A stretch of DNA of 64,000 nucleotides from Lethocerus indicus (taxonomy: Eukaryota > Arthropoda > Insecta > Hemiptera > Belostomatidae), in the NCBI GenBank assembly GCA_019843655.1, contig JACDQD010000105.1, positions 6,262,001 through 6,326,000 of the forward strand, read 5' to 3'. The position numbers and the translations under genes were made by a program. Shown in pieces: positions 1-12,283 of this stretch; position 1 is the first letter of the stretch, and each line of letters opens with the position of its first letter. Below the pieces are notes generated by a model. The model had not been told where the DNA came from and ran no database searches. It saw nothing but the letters and a program-made list of their open reading frames with translations.

Positions 1-1550
1 GCATCCCTATTACGCTCACTCTTGCATAACCAAATAGAAACATACCTGCAACATAAAAATAATATATTAGAAAACTATTAACAATAAAATAAATAGTCGT
101 ACAATTAAGAACAAATATTTGTTTGTTAAAATTACGCATTCTACTCACTTATACAAGAACTCAACTTTACTCAAAATATTATACTTGGTATTGCCATACT
201 TATTGACCCTAAGTGTTGAACATCTCATTTAATTTGTATTTAGTTAAATGATAGGAAGTAATTACAAGTCGCAATTCGAGAATCCCATTCAATTCTGATT
301 ATCAACTAGATTCGGTTATAAGCAAATATAAGCAAACAAAATATTCTGACTGTGTGATCATAGGCGAAAGCTTAATAGCGACATATTATCATGCGATATC
401 CGTTCTATACAGAGGGGGTGGGCATAAACAACAGGTACAAGAGATCACCTTTTGTACGCCGTCTTGTCAGCGAAGCTCGTTATTTCTTCGTACAGAGAAG
501 CGGGCGACCGACAGAGAGGAGCAATAATTAGGGAAAGAGCGTGTGGACAATAAGTAACGAAGCGGGCGCGCCCGAGCGCTCGTCAAAAACGTTAAATTGG
601 CTTACGGGCGAAAGAGATAGAGAGCGAGAGGGGCCGGGGAGTGTGAGAGGGAGAGGGAGAGAAGATGAGAGAGGGAGAGAAACAAAGAGAGATGGGTGTT
701 GGTGTTGGCGCCAGCCGGGCTATCATCAACACGGCACTCGGCTAATTAGCGCCCCCCTCCCCCTTCATCCCTCCCTGCCAACCTCTCTATTAACAACCCA
801 AATAGTTTTATAAGACTTGTAACACCATCACGACTACCCTTGTATTCGCCCCAATTACATTTATCCCCCGCGCGACATCCATCATTCCTACAACGAGCCG
901 CAAAACAGGCGCCCAATAATACTTTTGGAGCGTCGTCTTTTTTGCCTTCATTTTTCCATCGATATTCATTTATATTTGCTACGCACAGTAGAGACTGATA
1001 AGAAACCATTTTCTTTTCATTGCGAAGTAAAAATTAAGATAAACATATTGCAACATGTTATAACGACTCGCTTCTCTCGATAATGAAGTCACCCGGTGAT
1101 GGTACTTCTTGACGTGTATCCAGACTAAAGACAGTGAAGATCTCTAGAGTAGTGGCGTTTAAGCCGCCGCGGGAGTGATAATGGGTGGGTAACGGAGGAG
1201 AGGGATTCAACGAGTGAATTAAGACGAGGAGTGAGAAGGGAATGGAACTTTAGGAACTGGGATTCTATTAATTCGTCAACTGTCGGTAATGTTGATGCGG
1301 TGAATGGTGTGATTTGAAACGTACGGGGAGCATTACGGATGGTTTGAAGGACTTCTGATTGGAATGTAGTGTCTGGATCAGTAATAATTAATTACAACTT
1401 CAGTTTTTTCCGGGTGGTGTTTTCCGGGAATTTGGAGTTTGGATGAACTCCGTCTAATTAAAAATCTAAAACAATAAACGACTATGATCGGAAACTGTTA
1501 CTAGTGGACTCCAATTCTAGTGGACCAAGTGGTGAGGTAATGTCGAGTCC
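1..1550. other. Non-coding stretch, nothing recognised
   Basis: The first 360 bases are AT-rich with no recognisable element. A purine-rich GA stretch lies at about 608-695, followed by a pyrimidine-rich run near 750-785. The open frames across these runs have low-complexity or unrecognised translations and no coding signature. The short direct repeat CTAGTGGAC occurs at 1501 and 1517. Confidence 0.6.
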
Positions 1551-1553
1551 CTA

Positions 1554-1565
1554 GGGATCGATCCC
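1554..1565. repeat. 12-bp perfect palindrome
   Basis: GGGATCGATCCC is self-complementary and sits just upstream of the cluster of factor-binding motifs at 1574-1641. It may be chance or a dimeric binding site. Confidence 0.5.
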
Positions 1566-1573
1566 CCGGAGCC

Positions 1574-1641
1574 GTGACGTCACAGGTTTTTTGGCGCCAA
1601 CCTGGCCGGCCCCCGCCCGCCAAATGTGACTCACCGGAAGT
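1574..1641. promoter_or_regulatory. Candidate promoter or enhancer: CRE, E2F, AP-1 and ETS motifs
   Basis: Four textbook consensus sites lie in 68 bp. GTGACGTCAC (1574-1583) is a full palindromic CREB/ATF site. TTGGCGCCAA (1591-1600) is a palindromic E2F-type site. TGACTCA (1627-1633) is an AP-1 site. It overlaps by one base ACCGGAAGT (1633-1641), a full ETS/GABP site, making an AP-1/ETS composite. GC-box-like CCCCGCCCGCC lies between them and the surroundings are CpG-dense. This set is typical of CpG-type promoters or strong enhancers. I see no convincing exon beside it, so either a transcription start or a distal element is possible. The motifs are seen directly; function is inference. Confidence 0.4.
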
Positions 1642-1745
1642 CGCCCCTAGGAGCCCGCTTCCTCATCCCTTTCCCGTTTCGCGGACTCTCAAACGCCATG
1701 ATTCGCTTCCTTATTAGACCAATTAACCGACAACTAACCGGCCCC

Positions 1746-4700
1746 ATTTGCCCAACCCTATTATAATTTCCGTCTAACTTTTGTTGTATACGATGCCATC
1801 ACTAAGCTACAAGAGCACAGTACGCTAAACAAATAACATGACACGTTAGTAGAGTGATTAATAGTTAGTTATATCAATAAACCCGAACGCGGTAATGAAA
1901 ACCGGACAGAATTATTATTAACAACTATCGGAAAGAATTATTAAGTTAATGTGCGCTAACGCGGTTAACTTTCTGCAAGCGATGTCTTTTTCATGCAACC
2001 TGTATCCCGAAAATAAATAATGCAGCGAATGAAAACTCTTCCGTTAATTTCGGCGGTAGATTTATTTTGCGAAATGAAAATAAAATAAGGCCAATTGAAA
2101 ACGAAGCGTATCCGAATTCCGAACCGTACACGCCCTCGGGCCCATAAATAATCCGGGGATACACTTTAATAAATATTCGAATAAAAGCTCTGTCGGGCAA
2201 TAAAAAATTCATAACTTTTTTTGTTTTAATCTATATTTCAGCGGCCTACAGAGTAAACCGGATCCGGCGGCATGACAGATGCCCGTCAGCATTAATGAAC
2301 TTGAGGCGCCTCGGCCCCTATAACAGGTTATATATTTGCATACATTCACAGCGCGGAAACAAAAAGCACATTCTATCCCGAACGTTACCTCACTCACAAT
2401 TTATATAATAAATACAGAACAAAGAGTTATATTTTAATTTTGTAATTATCAAGTGAACTACACAGTATACACTGTACTAACTAGGTATATAGTACACTGA
2501 TTCCATCAACCGACGATGGGGTACAGCAGGAACCTATTTTGTTCAACACTGCATCGTCTAGAGGAAACAAAATAATGCACGCGGCCGACCAATTACTACA
2601 TCACCTATTTTGTTCAATAGTTACTGTTCATATCTTCTTACATATTGAAGAATATTTATTGGAGTACAATTAAGAAATATTTATATTATATTACTAAGAT
2701 ATGGTCATAACTGCTAACTGCGAAACGCATACCTGAGAAAAAGGCGTGACCTAAATGCCCGATTGTAAAGAATCCAGAATAAGCCAGAAAAGAGAAAAGG
2801 GGTTTTAAGGGAAGAATATCGGTTGGTTGTTAACATCATAAAAGGCGGAGAAGAATTCGAAACCTTTTCTCTTTAACGATCCATTATTTTCAAAAAGTAA
2901 TATTCCCTTAATTTATAATGGAAAAGCTTCACAAATACGACCTCACGCCGGTTCTTTCGAAATTAGTGCTGGCCTCTTGGAGCTCAGCACCACTGTCTCG
3001 CTCGACGCTAGCCCATTAAATTCACTCGCCTTTTAGAACAAATAAGACTTTCGTGGATCAAATTGAATAATCTCTCTTATCGCATAAACCAGCAGAAACA
3101 ATGCCCAAACCACGCCAAGAATTCTCTAGTATCATCGACTTGTTTGTCCTATTTATAAGAATGTTCGCTGCGCTTCGGCACAAATTTAAATATCCATCAT
3201 GTAGTTAACGTCGGAGGCGTTTATATTTTTGCTTTTATTTTCGTTGTCATGAACCTAAGAAAGAATTTTGTATTTTCTAAAAATTTATTCCGTATAGTGC
3301 CGCCTGGTAGTTTAATTTAATATTAACATTTGAATCTATCACTATTGAAAGAAATACTTCGTATTTTATGCAACAATAATTCTATCTATCCTTCCTCCAA
3401 CACTAGAACTATGTAGACAAATAACGACAGTTTAACAACAATAGTTCTGTTACTGATTTCCAAGATGCGAATTTGATTTTTCAGACACAAGAAAAACTGA
3501 AGTTTTTTGTGTGGATGGCGGCAGGGTGTAGGGGGGTGTCATCGGCCTCCGCTTTGGGACATTTGGGGCGGTTATTGTGCCTATCGTCCCCTCCAAACGG
3601 CTTTTAAGGGCCTAGGAATAAACTCCGGGAGCGAGAGCGGACCGATGACCGATGAGCCAGGATTAACGCGATACTATTCTCGGAGGCGCCTCGCCCCCCT
3701 CCCATCACCTACCCACAAACCAGATTTACACAAATCCGAATAAATAGAATTTAGGTGGGAGCCAGCACAAGATTAAAAATATCTATAGAGTAAAACTGCA
3801 ACACGATTATTCAACACCACCATCCCCTAACTGTTGAACCGAGGAATAGAGCTGTTCGATGAAGGTAACAGTTTTTAATGTTGTTTTATGATAAAGACAG
3901 TTTCATAGTAAACCCAAATATTAGCGACAGATCCCAGGTTCGATCACCAACAGGGGACCAAAGTTTAATTCTATATCAAAGAGCGTCAATCAACTCAGGT
4001 GCACTCGCATAAAGTGCAGTGATGCCAAGTCACGTGCTATGTGTGCAGTGTTAAGAATGCGAGCGCCAGTGAAAGGACTGAGCGTCATTTAAGAGTCGGG
4101 GCATTTCGTAGGGTATTGTAATTTTATCGATTACGCACATCATTGATTGTACATAATTCAAGTATACTGTACATGTGGCTGTTGTGTATATTTAAAAATT
4201 TAAACATAATCTGTAGAAATATAAAGAAATAAAAATCTTTGAAATGTACGAGGACTAGTTTGGGAGATAAAAACCAAACTTGTGGATTTCCGACTGCGGG
4301 CATAACTTTACTGATAACTTTTCAACTAAAAATTTCAATCCATTACAAATACTTTTAACTTCGAGTCATGAATGTTTTTATTTAGATGAAAAGTATTTAG
4401 GTTAAAGTTATTAATTGGACCAGATAAAATGAAATCCCTCTCCTCGAGGTAACAGTGTTAAACTGGAAAAATCTAACGCCAAATTATCCGATAAAAAACT
4501 AAACTTTACTCTTCTCTTATCCAAAAAAAAAATATATAGAGCGTCACACAAAACGGTTCGCCCCGTCGGCCGTAATTTGAAAACGAAGCGCCGCCTCCCC
4601 CTGCGTAGAGATTCCTTTCCAAGAGCCGACAGTTTTCGTACGGAGATCTATTTTTAAAATTGAATAATGAGATTCGGGCGTATCGGCCGTTCCCGAAATA

Positions 4701-6080
4701 TACAGCCTCGATTCATCAACGGGGGATGCCGCGCTGGCTCTCCTTAATGGACCGTGTAATAAACCGTGTTCGGGGGGACCTTTCAACCTCACACCGGCCG
4801 ACGACAAATCTGAACCGAGCCCACTTTACAAATTAGGTAGAAATTTAGTCCCATTGAAATAAAACTTGAATGGCGTCGAATTTTTCAATGGACTCGGTGT
4901 GAACAATTTCTACTCAAGCATAACACGTAAAGGCGTAGGCATCATGCGATTCTCCGACCTATTAATTTTTAAGACACCTTAGCAATCATGCGTAGTATAT
5001 GTACTAGTAATATGTCTATAGTATGTAAAGGTATTACTCTAAGACAATTTCTACTAAGGAACCCAAGGACAGATTGACATTTTCACCCGAAATCATTAAC
5101 CTGGCGCTGATACCGGCGGTTTGTTTATACAGTCCATAAAGTAGAAAAGTCTTACAGCGCAGAAGGATGGGCTTCGAAGCTTCACATAATTAAACGACCT
5201 GCGGTTAATTGATGACCAGAGAGTACCACATCGCGAGAATGGACCGCCTCAAAGGAGAAAGAGGCGGGGAACGTGCAAAACATATCAAGCGTTAACATAT
5301 TGCAGTTTCATTATTGTAATTAATCTATAAATGTAAATTTTGGTAAATAACACCATTGTTTTCATCGCTCTCAATTCCAAAATCATTCTACCAATTAAAG
5401 GGGAAGCCAGGTACACACAAGTTTCCGTCAATTCTTTGTCACTCGCGGCAGGTTGGCAAAAATGTGCAACTGGGAATGGGTGAATCAATGCAAGGACGAT
5501 TAGATCGCGGCTTTAATGAGGGTCCGATACAAGTAGGGAGGGTTGTGAAAGGTCGGCGGCGGGGAGGGGGTTTTTTGTGAGAGGGGAAGGTGAGGGGGTG
5601 GGAAAGGGGTGGCCGGACGGTGTTGCGGGCTGCCGCCGTCTAGCTTGCCCCTGATTTATGGAGACGCATTAGCTTAGCGGCCCACTCTAATTATTAATCT
5701 CACACTGGCCGACCCGGGCCCGGGCCTCTTGTTTATTAGCCGGCTCCCGGCGCCCACCGACCTATTAATCCGTGTCGAATAATAGGACCCGCTGTTTTCA
5801 AACTCCCCGGAATATTTATCATAACGGATATATTCGCTGTACTCAGCCAGCTAAAACCCGCGCATAGCATATACCCTCCGAGGGAATCCTAGTCATGGCA
5901 TGATGCCTCAGTAACACGAGAGAGAATTAAAGAACGCCTACAATAATATAAGCAAGGATAGCGATATCGGAAACGGTAGAGGATGGTTCCGGGTAATAAG
6001 GGAACAAATACACCATAATCCCGAGAGGATTAACGACACCCCACCTACAGGTATACAGAGGACCCCGAGTTGATCTCTTC
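1746..6080. other. Non-coding stretch with several CpG-dense blocks
   Basis: No coding frame is recognisable. CpG-dense blocks with AATTA/TAAT cores occur at about 2030-2200, 3500-3740, 4545-4815 and 5590-5800, separated by AT-rich sequence. A 12-bp palindrome, CCCGGGCCCGGG, lies at 5713-5724. The open frame on the minus strand over 4544-4807 is in CpG-rich DNA and its translation resembles nothing I know. These blocks are plausible regulatory elements, but only cross-species conservation would show it. Confidence 0.5.
3900..4020 (+). repeat. Possible tRNA-derived SINE relic (B-box-like)
   Basis: GGTTCGATCAC at 3937-3947 is close to the RNA polymerase III B box (GGTTCGANNCC). I cannot find a matching A box at the usual spacing upstream and no cloverleaf can be drawn, so this is not a tRNA gene. 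A decayed SINE head is one reading; chance similarity is the other. Confidence 0.2.
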
Positions 6081-6089
6081 AGTTGGACC

Positions 6090-6293
6090 CTGATGATGGA
6101 ACCGGTAAGGGTTCCGAAAACTCGGCAGTATACAACACCCGAGAGGGTCCCAAAAGGAAAGGGGAAAAACCTTTCCACTGGAGCACGCTCGGGTGGGGTG
6201 GAATAACAAGAACAATCCCGCAAGAGAAGGAACCCCAGCTAACCCAGGTTCTTCCCACAGTATCACGAGATTCTACCGGAAGTTAGGTAGTGA
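6090..6293 (+). repeat. R1 dispersed repeat, copy 1 (hammerhead-like start)
   Basis: This is the best-preserved start of a roughly 200-bp family also found at 10014, 18914, 61734 (reverse) and 61940. CTGATGA (6090-6096) is followed by one extra T, a stem GGAACC/GGTTCC (6098-6103 with 6110-6115) and GAAA (6116-6119). Shared landmarks follow: CCCGAGAGGGTCCC, AAGGAAAGGGG, CGCTCGGGTGG, CTAACCCAGGTTCTTCCCACAG and a closing segment containing CTACCGGAAGTTAGG. The order CTGATGA, stem II, GAAA matches the core of a hammerhead ribozyme, and hammerheads occur in Penelope-like retroelements. No cleavage triplet in the right place is apparent, so this copy looks degenerate. No protein-coding part of an element is present. 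The repeat status is well supported; the class is inference. Confidence 0.75.
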
Positions 6294-6864
6294 TATTTTA
6301 TTACTACCGTTTACACATGAAATCGCATCTCGATGTTTAAGCGCACGCTTGATATTTCCTTGGGATTATCATGTCGGAAAAATTGATACCATTAAAGTAG
6401 GAAAGTTGGTCCTGGGAGACTGAAAAATTATTATTTAAAATTATGGACGGGGCCTTAACCGAGAAATACCGGAACCAAGGAATACCGCCGACATTAAATT
6501 ACGGAGAAAGATGACAAATATCAGGGATCCGTCGAGCCGAGTTACCGAAACGCGAGTTTAATAGAGAATAACAGGTCGGAGGACTCGTAAATACCGCTTA
6601 AAACTAAAGTTCATCCGTTCATCCTGGGATCGCGCCCGACGTAGTTTATCGGGCAGAAAGGGATCTATAGACAATGGGGTTTACGGCCGGCGGCCGGTAA
6701 GCGGCCGACGATAAACGGCCGGTATGCCCGGAACCGAATAAGATTCAACGCGGGTGGCGAAAATGCCGGGTAAATATTTAAGAGGGGAGCGACCGAAGGA
6801 GGAGTAGGTTGGCAAGAATGACTGGCAGCTGGAAACGATAAATTAGAAGGAAGAAGGACGGGGA

Positions 6865-6903
6865 GAGGGAGGAGGAGCGGGAGGAGGAGGAGGAGGAGGA
6901 AGA
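6865..6903 (+). repeat. (GGA)n microsatellite
   Basis: An imperfect run of GGA/GAGG units that ends as a clean GGA array of about six units. It is purine-only on the plus strand. Confidence 0.85.
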
Positions 6904-7808
6904 TAAACGCCCGGGGACAGAGGACCGGTAGAAATAACCCCGGCAGGCTCCAACACGGTCACAATTCTGACTGCAAAGGTGTAAATAGAACTTAACACGG
7001 AGGGGGCCTAAAAATAAGGTAAGACACAGTCACAGTCCCACCTAGCTCCGCACCTTATTTATATGCTTCATCTTCTTCTGCTTCTTCTTCTTACCCGTTT
7101 CGATTTACGGACGACCCGATAAATCTCCGAGCAACGGTGGAAGAATGTTCATTATGTAATTCGACGCGGAAAAAGAAATAACTTAGCCTAATTTCTGGCC
7201 TATAACTCTTTCTTGCCCAGTGGAGCCAGGCCAATAATTCGCCGTCCGCGCGCCGCGCACCGACCCAGGTACATAAATAATGGGCTAATTACGCGACCCG
7301 CGTTTGAACCCGCCCCATTCATCCTCCAGACCCGGCCGATAATTGACCCCGAGACATCCGACTCTTGCCCGATGTCAATCCGGAAAAGTATTATTTCCCG
7401 CTCCAATTTACGCCTATGTTTATCGTCTCTTACGGGCCCCCTTTCATCGCAAATCGCGATTGCTACCACCTACTTCTGTTCACTATCCCCTACATCATCC
7501 TCGATGTAAATTATTTTCCACCGTAAATTATAAAATACGCATCCCCTCGGGTTGCATCAACAATAAATCATTTCTTTTACCACGATACGTTTATAAACTG
7601 AAGTCGCAAACTATTGTTCCTACGGCAATCTTTTTACCGCCGACTCAATCAACGATATTTTCTGTACCCTTTCGGCTGAATAACGAAACGACGGGCGAAG
7701 GCTAATTAAAAATCGATCTCCGACGCATCCTCGATTTAGGAAGGCCAAAGGCGGTGCCGGTATTTTGGAACCCCGACAGGACGACGGGGTAAGACGGCAG
7801 GTAGTAGT

Positions 7809-7846
7809 GAGGGAGGGAGGGAGGGAGGGAGAGAGAGAGAGAGAGA
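7809..7846 (+). repeat. (GGGA)n-(GA)n compound microsatellite
   Basis: About five GGGA units pass directly into about seven GA units. Confidence 0.95.
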
Positions 7847-9442
7847 AGTTGGCCCACTCTCAAGGTTAATTATTGGCCGGCAAGACTGCCAAACATTTAC
7901 GCCAGAGTTCATCCTACGGTGGCCGCCCCTTCAATTTTTCACGAGCTAATATTGTTTATTGGAGCGGGTGAATTTCAATTTTCCGACTTCCCTTCCCCGA
8001 GTCAAGCCGATGACTGGGGTTAGCGCCTCTTTCTTTTTCGCGATAAGAGAAACTATTTTGCTGACCCGTTTTCATTCTCAAGGCTTCGTTTTATAAGTGA
8101 ATTTCTACGCGGACACTGACAGATTGGTTAGTGTACATTTTTTGCTAACAAAAATAGGCTGTCATAATAATTATTACGACTCTGACGGAACGCTGCAATT
8201 CAGAAACGGTCTAGAATAAAATCGCGATATACAGTTTTAACTCTTCTGAAACATTAGGAGTGGTCACATTAATACGAAATTTTAGTTACATTTCCGTGTT
8301 TTTGATCCGTCGTATCATTAGTTCACAACTGGTTTAATGATGGTTTCACGTTTGGGGAAAACGTCCGCAGACCTTTTGTGTACCGCGGGGGCTATTTATG
8401 GTAGTAGGGGTTTTCCCTACTTAGCTTTCGGAATTAACGCGCGGCACTTCACCCAAGTTTCGAAAAGGTTAAGAAAATGAGATTTACGATCTCATATATT
8501 AAGTCGGATTAGTAATAATGGAAGTAACCTCGATTTCCGGATTGGTCTTACTTGTGTTTCATCCTCAAAATAGTAACAGAAAGAGGGCCGGCCATGGAAC
8601 ACAATTAAGACTTCCTGCTCTTTCAGAGCAAATTCTAGGTGTACCGATTATAGGTGAAACCGATTCCTTATTTTAAGGGTAGAAAACGGCCCTTACCATT
8701 TTCTAGTGGACTATCGATAGCTTAGTGTTATACGGAGGTGTGTAATTTACGCACTCTGCATAGTTTGGGTCGCTGGACCCATGCGTAGTTCCGTTGATGT
8801 AGACCTCTAGTTTCCACTGTGTCGGATGGAGCGACGTTTTCACCTTGTGGCGGATTCTACGTGAATAATCGAACTACTGAAATATGTGAGGTGTATCGAG
8901 TGGGGCACAGTCTGGGTCCGATCCTAATCGTCTCGGATGATGCGCTTTATACGGCGCCCAGAAGTCTGCACCCCCCTCCCACCACTCAACCCAAAAGAAC
9001 ACCGCCAATAACACCGCTCTAGCTCAAAAACCAAGCTCTCTTTCGAACCACGAGAAGTAGTAAACATATACTAGTACGTTTATATATACACCTATGTTTA
9101 TTTCAATACGTTATTCCTACAATAATTTCCTTTGCATTATTAAACGCATTTGTAATATAATTTCAAATTTCCATCACTATCGGGGTAACAAATGCGGAGT
9201 ATATTTTAGGCAATCCACACCTCGGATAAAAACCCGACCTAATAGCCAATTTGGTCCTCGTAAATTAAAATACGATGCTATTGAGTACGCAAGCGAATTT
9301 ATGATTCCAATAAACAGGATAAACGAGGCTAATTTTCATCTCCCGAACAAACATTTCCAAAATCATAAACCCATTTGCGGTGTCATAAACATTCGATTCA
9401 GAAGTTGTCGAAAGTCCTTTACCTTCTTCGCTCCTTCTTCAG

Positions 9443-9452
9443 ATGACGTCAT
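9443..9452. promoter_or_regulatory. Full palindromic ATF/CREB site
   Basis: ATGACGTCAT is a perfect 10-bp ATF/CREB consensus. It stands alone in moderately AT-rich DNA, with no other strong motif seen beside it, so function is uncertain. Confidence 0.3.
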
Positions 9453-10013
9453 TCCACTATGATTGTTAAAATGATGCAACAAATCTGATTCATACTGACT
9501 CTCAAATCCCGTAGGAAATGTTTTCCACTTCCTCATCAAATTTCCCCATGACCACTCGCCTGTATGAGTCTATAAAGAAACTAGGTTGACGTCCTCCCAC
9601 CCAATGAAAATCTTAATGGTGGTAGTTGATTAATTGTTCTTCGGGTCCAAACTGATTAATGATGGCGGTTGAGGAGGGTTATCCAGATTTAGTTGGCAGT
9701 CGTCAGGGAGAGTCAGGTACCATAATAATATACGGGAGAAGAGATTTAAGTACCTTCCCTTCCCCTATCTCTGCATCCTTCCTAGAGTAGGTCGAAATTT
9801 ATGACCTAATTATTTTATAAAAAATATCAGTTTTGGAACCGAAAATCCGGGGTTTGATGTATAGGGACAGGAGCGAAAGCTAGAGTAGTAAGAAGTAAGA
9901 ATTTCACATCAACGTCTTCTGGTTTAGTCTGAGAGAAAGCATAACAGAGAATGAGCCATACACAAGCGTCATTGCACATACCCAATAAAGGAATAACGGT
10001 ATCGGTCGACTCT

Positions 10014-10211
10014 TGATGATGGAACTAGTAGGAGATCACGTCGGAAACAAACATAACCCGAGAGGGAACCAGAAGGTAAGGGCAGAGACCCTTCCCCCCC
10101 CAGCTGAGGGAGCTCGCTCAGGTGGTATCCATAGACGGGGGGGTCGACCCATGCTAACCGAGGTTCTTCCCACAGTGTTACGCGATCCTACCGGAAGTGA
10201 TAATTCAAGTT
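10014..10211 (+). repeat. R1 dispersed repeat, copy 2
   Basis: It begins TTGATGATGGAAC and shares with the other copies CCCGAGAGGGAACC, GGAGCTCGCTC, CTAACCGAGGTTCTTCCCACAG, TACGCGATCCTACCGGAAG and TGATAATTCAAGTTC. The hairpin after the start has decayed, but GGAAAC is still present at the expected distance. It carries the palindrome GGGTCGACCC and a poly-C run. Confidence 0.75.
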
Positions 10212-12240
10212 CTGGTGGCGGAAACCTTCGCTCATTTAAAAGAAATACATAATTATCACAAAAAAAATATGTAGAAATCACACATAACATATTGTTTCTT
10301 TCATGTTTAGTCCTGTGCAGTTTCGTAACAGATGTGTTAACTATCTAAATATCGATTTTACAAGATTTAAAATACGAAAAGTTCGTATAGTGTGGGGGAA
10401 AGGCATTCAGCGGTTCGTATTATTTCATCTCAATATTATACACTACATTACTTAATATAATTTTATCTAATCGCAGATAATTTATAAAACATTATTTCTG
10501 ACAGACAAACCTAGTTTGCCCGTGTTTTAGCGTTCAGACTTGTTTGTACTCCGGTCGATTAGATAATATTAAATAGTTTAATATAAAAATGTCCAACTAA
10601 AAAAAAAGCGCTTTTCCGTGGGAAAAAATTCGGGCTCGGTACGACACCAAGTGACGAGCGATATTTTTCTAGAAATGTTCGTATAACGGTACCGGATTTC
10701 GAAAATTAGACATTAGGTCAGAGGGCAGTAAAAGTCGGCCGGGTATTTACGAGCTCAACCACCCCCTCCCCCCTCGCACCACCGCACGCCACAGTCTACA
10801 GGTCTACATTATATCTGCAGGGTTAAAATGGCGCAATCAACACCGCTTTCATCACAGGCCCCAAAAACAAGACAGGGCGGCGGCCAGTACCGGTCGTTAA
10901 AATGCAACGACGTCTTCGCACAACGTTTACGATCCGCAATGGCGACGGCGGACAAACGTGCAAAACGTTTTAAATCTTTTTTGAAAGATCCCAGACAGTG
11001 CTACCATGCCAAAACCCTCTTGGCCCTCGAGATTGAACCTCGCTCCAGCAGCATTCTTGCTAGAATTGGCCCGAAGAAACGCCAGAATTTTAGCATAACA
11101 GATCCCGAATTTATCGTCAGGGCGCCTATCTATGCGAATTGAAATTCTTGTATATATTTGAAAAATGTAGGAATCCAAACGATTAAATTGTTGTTAACAA
11201 TTAATAAATATGTGTTTGGCACATACAGCTCCGGTTTACTTTGTTGGACGCCAGTAGTTTTAAATTGAAGTAATCGCGATGAAGTACCGTGTTCCACTTA
11301 TACTTAAAGATACAGACGGTGGCGAAAATCCAACACAGTTTAATAAAAAATAGGGGAAGAACGAGAACAGATATTCGGATTGCGTGATGATATTGAAAAC
11401 TCCCCAAAAATAATTACTTTTTCTGTTTTTTGTGGAGAAGGTACTAAGGACAGGATTCAATCGGAATTATATATTGGAAAGCAATTTTGCAATTTTACCT
11501 AACAATATTTCCTTCAGACTCCGCGACGGACTGGAGGATTTATAAAGCGATTGAGGGTTGTGAGGGGGGGGCTGATGGAACGGGTACACCTGGAGGCTCT
11601 TATAGCCAGCCGATTTTACGATACATGAGATCAAGAGAGGCTCCCTCAATGTATTTTAAGAGGTCTCTATATAGATCAAAGAGGGGCCTTAGCATCGGTT
11701 CAGGCCAACCTACAGGTTTAATCTTAGCATTAACAGCCTAAGTCTATTCTCTTCTTGTACACATTCCCTTTAGTAATTGCTCGAACACGGCCAACAATGT
11801 TTTACTAACTCAAATCTTGCATCCACCCATCGACATTTCAATTAATAAATCGTTTATACAGTTCCAACCTACAGAGACGTATATACGCGTGTGTGATAAT
11901 GAAATTAATTAACGGAATAACTGATCGATTGTATTTTGTGTCAGTCGAACAAGGATTAGCTGCTCATTGATGTTACTCCGGAACCGTATTCCATCGTGTC
12001 ACTCTTTATCCAATTGCCCCCTTTATCCATGACCTACTCTCACTATACTAGATATTAACGGCACCCTACATATAGAACAATTACACACCAACATATCATA
12101 TTAAACAACTACAAACAACAATTACCAAGCCAACACTGTAGAAACCTCGAGCTACCGTCCCCGAGAAGGATCTTGCCCAGAAAGTGGCCACTAAGACGTA
12201 CGAAGGATTGTATTTTATACGCGCAATTATACTATTGTAG
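10212..12240. other. Non-coding stretch apart from one weak ORF candidate
   Basis: AT-rich from 10250 to 10720, then a short CpG-dense piece at 10730-10800 leading into the open frame at 10828. After 11200 the sequence is again AT-rich. No other feature is recognised. Confidence 0.5.
10828..11142 (+). CDS. Unrecognised 104-codon open frame, possible small gene
   Basis: The product is not recognised. The frame codes for a basic, lysine/arginine-rich protein of 104 residues without a signal peptide or membrane segment. Two points favour it over other frames in the window: the start context TTAAAATGGC matches the animal translation-start consensus, and AATAAA lies at 11203-11208, about 60 bp past the stop, followed by GT-rich sequence. 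An AT-rich TTATAT lies only about 18 bp before the ATG, too close to be a normal TATA box for this start. The length is within what chance allows, so a spurious frame remains more likely. RNA evidence would decide. Confidence 0.15.
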   Translation: MAQSTPLSSQAPKTRQGGGQYRSLKCNDVFAQRLRSAMATADKRAKRFKSFLKDPRQCYHAKTLLALEIEPRSSSILARIGPKKRQNFSITDPEFIVRAPIYAN

Positions 12241-12283
12241 TATATATACACACATACACACATATATATATATATATATATAT
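12241..12283 (+). repeat. (TA/CA)n-(TA)n microsatellite
   Basis: TATATA and CACA units pass into a pure TA array of about ten units. Confidence 0.95.

Larger units (their letters stand above)
6294..10013. other. Non-coding stretch, CpG-dense blocks and AT-rich spacers
   Basis: CpG-dense blocks lie at about 6600-6800, where CGGCCGG-type words recur around 6684-6722, at 7200-7450, which has AATTA cores within GC-rich DNA, and at 7860-8040. The overlapping open frames on both strands of 7200-7705 are a by-product of high GC and resemble no protein family. Outside the microsatellites and the CRE at 9443 I see no other defined feature. Confidence 0.5.

Noticed and set aside
4544..4807. 87-codon minus-strand frame with fairly balanced composition
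   Set aside because: It lies in a CpG-dense block similar to many others here, with no family match and no exon signals.
6241..6262. Splice acceptor inside R1 (TTCTTCCCACAG)
   Set aside because: The pyrimidine tract plus CAG resembles an acceptor and recurs in copies 1, 2 and 5, but no downstream coding frame continues from it, so I did not annotate an exon.
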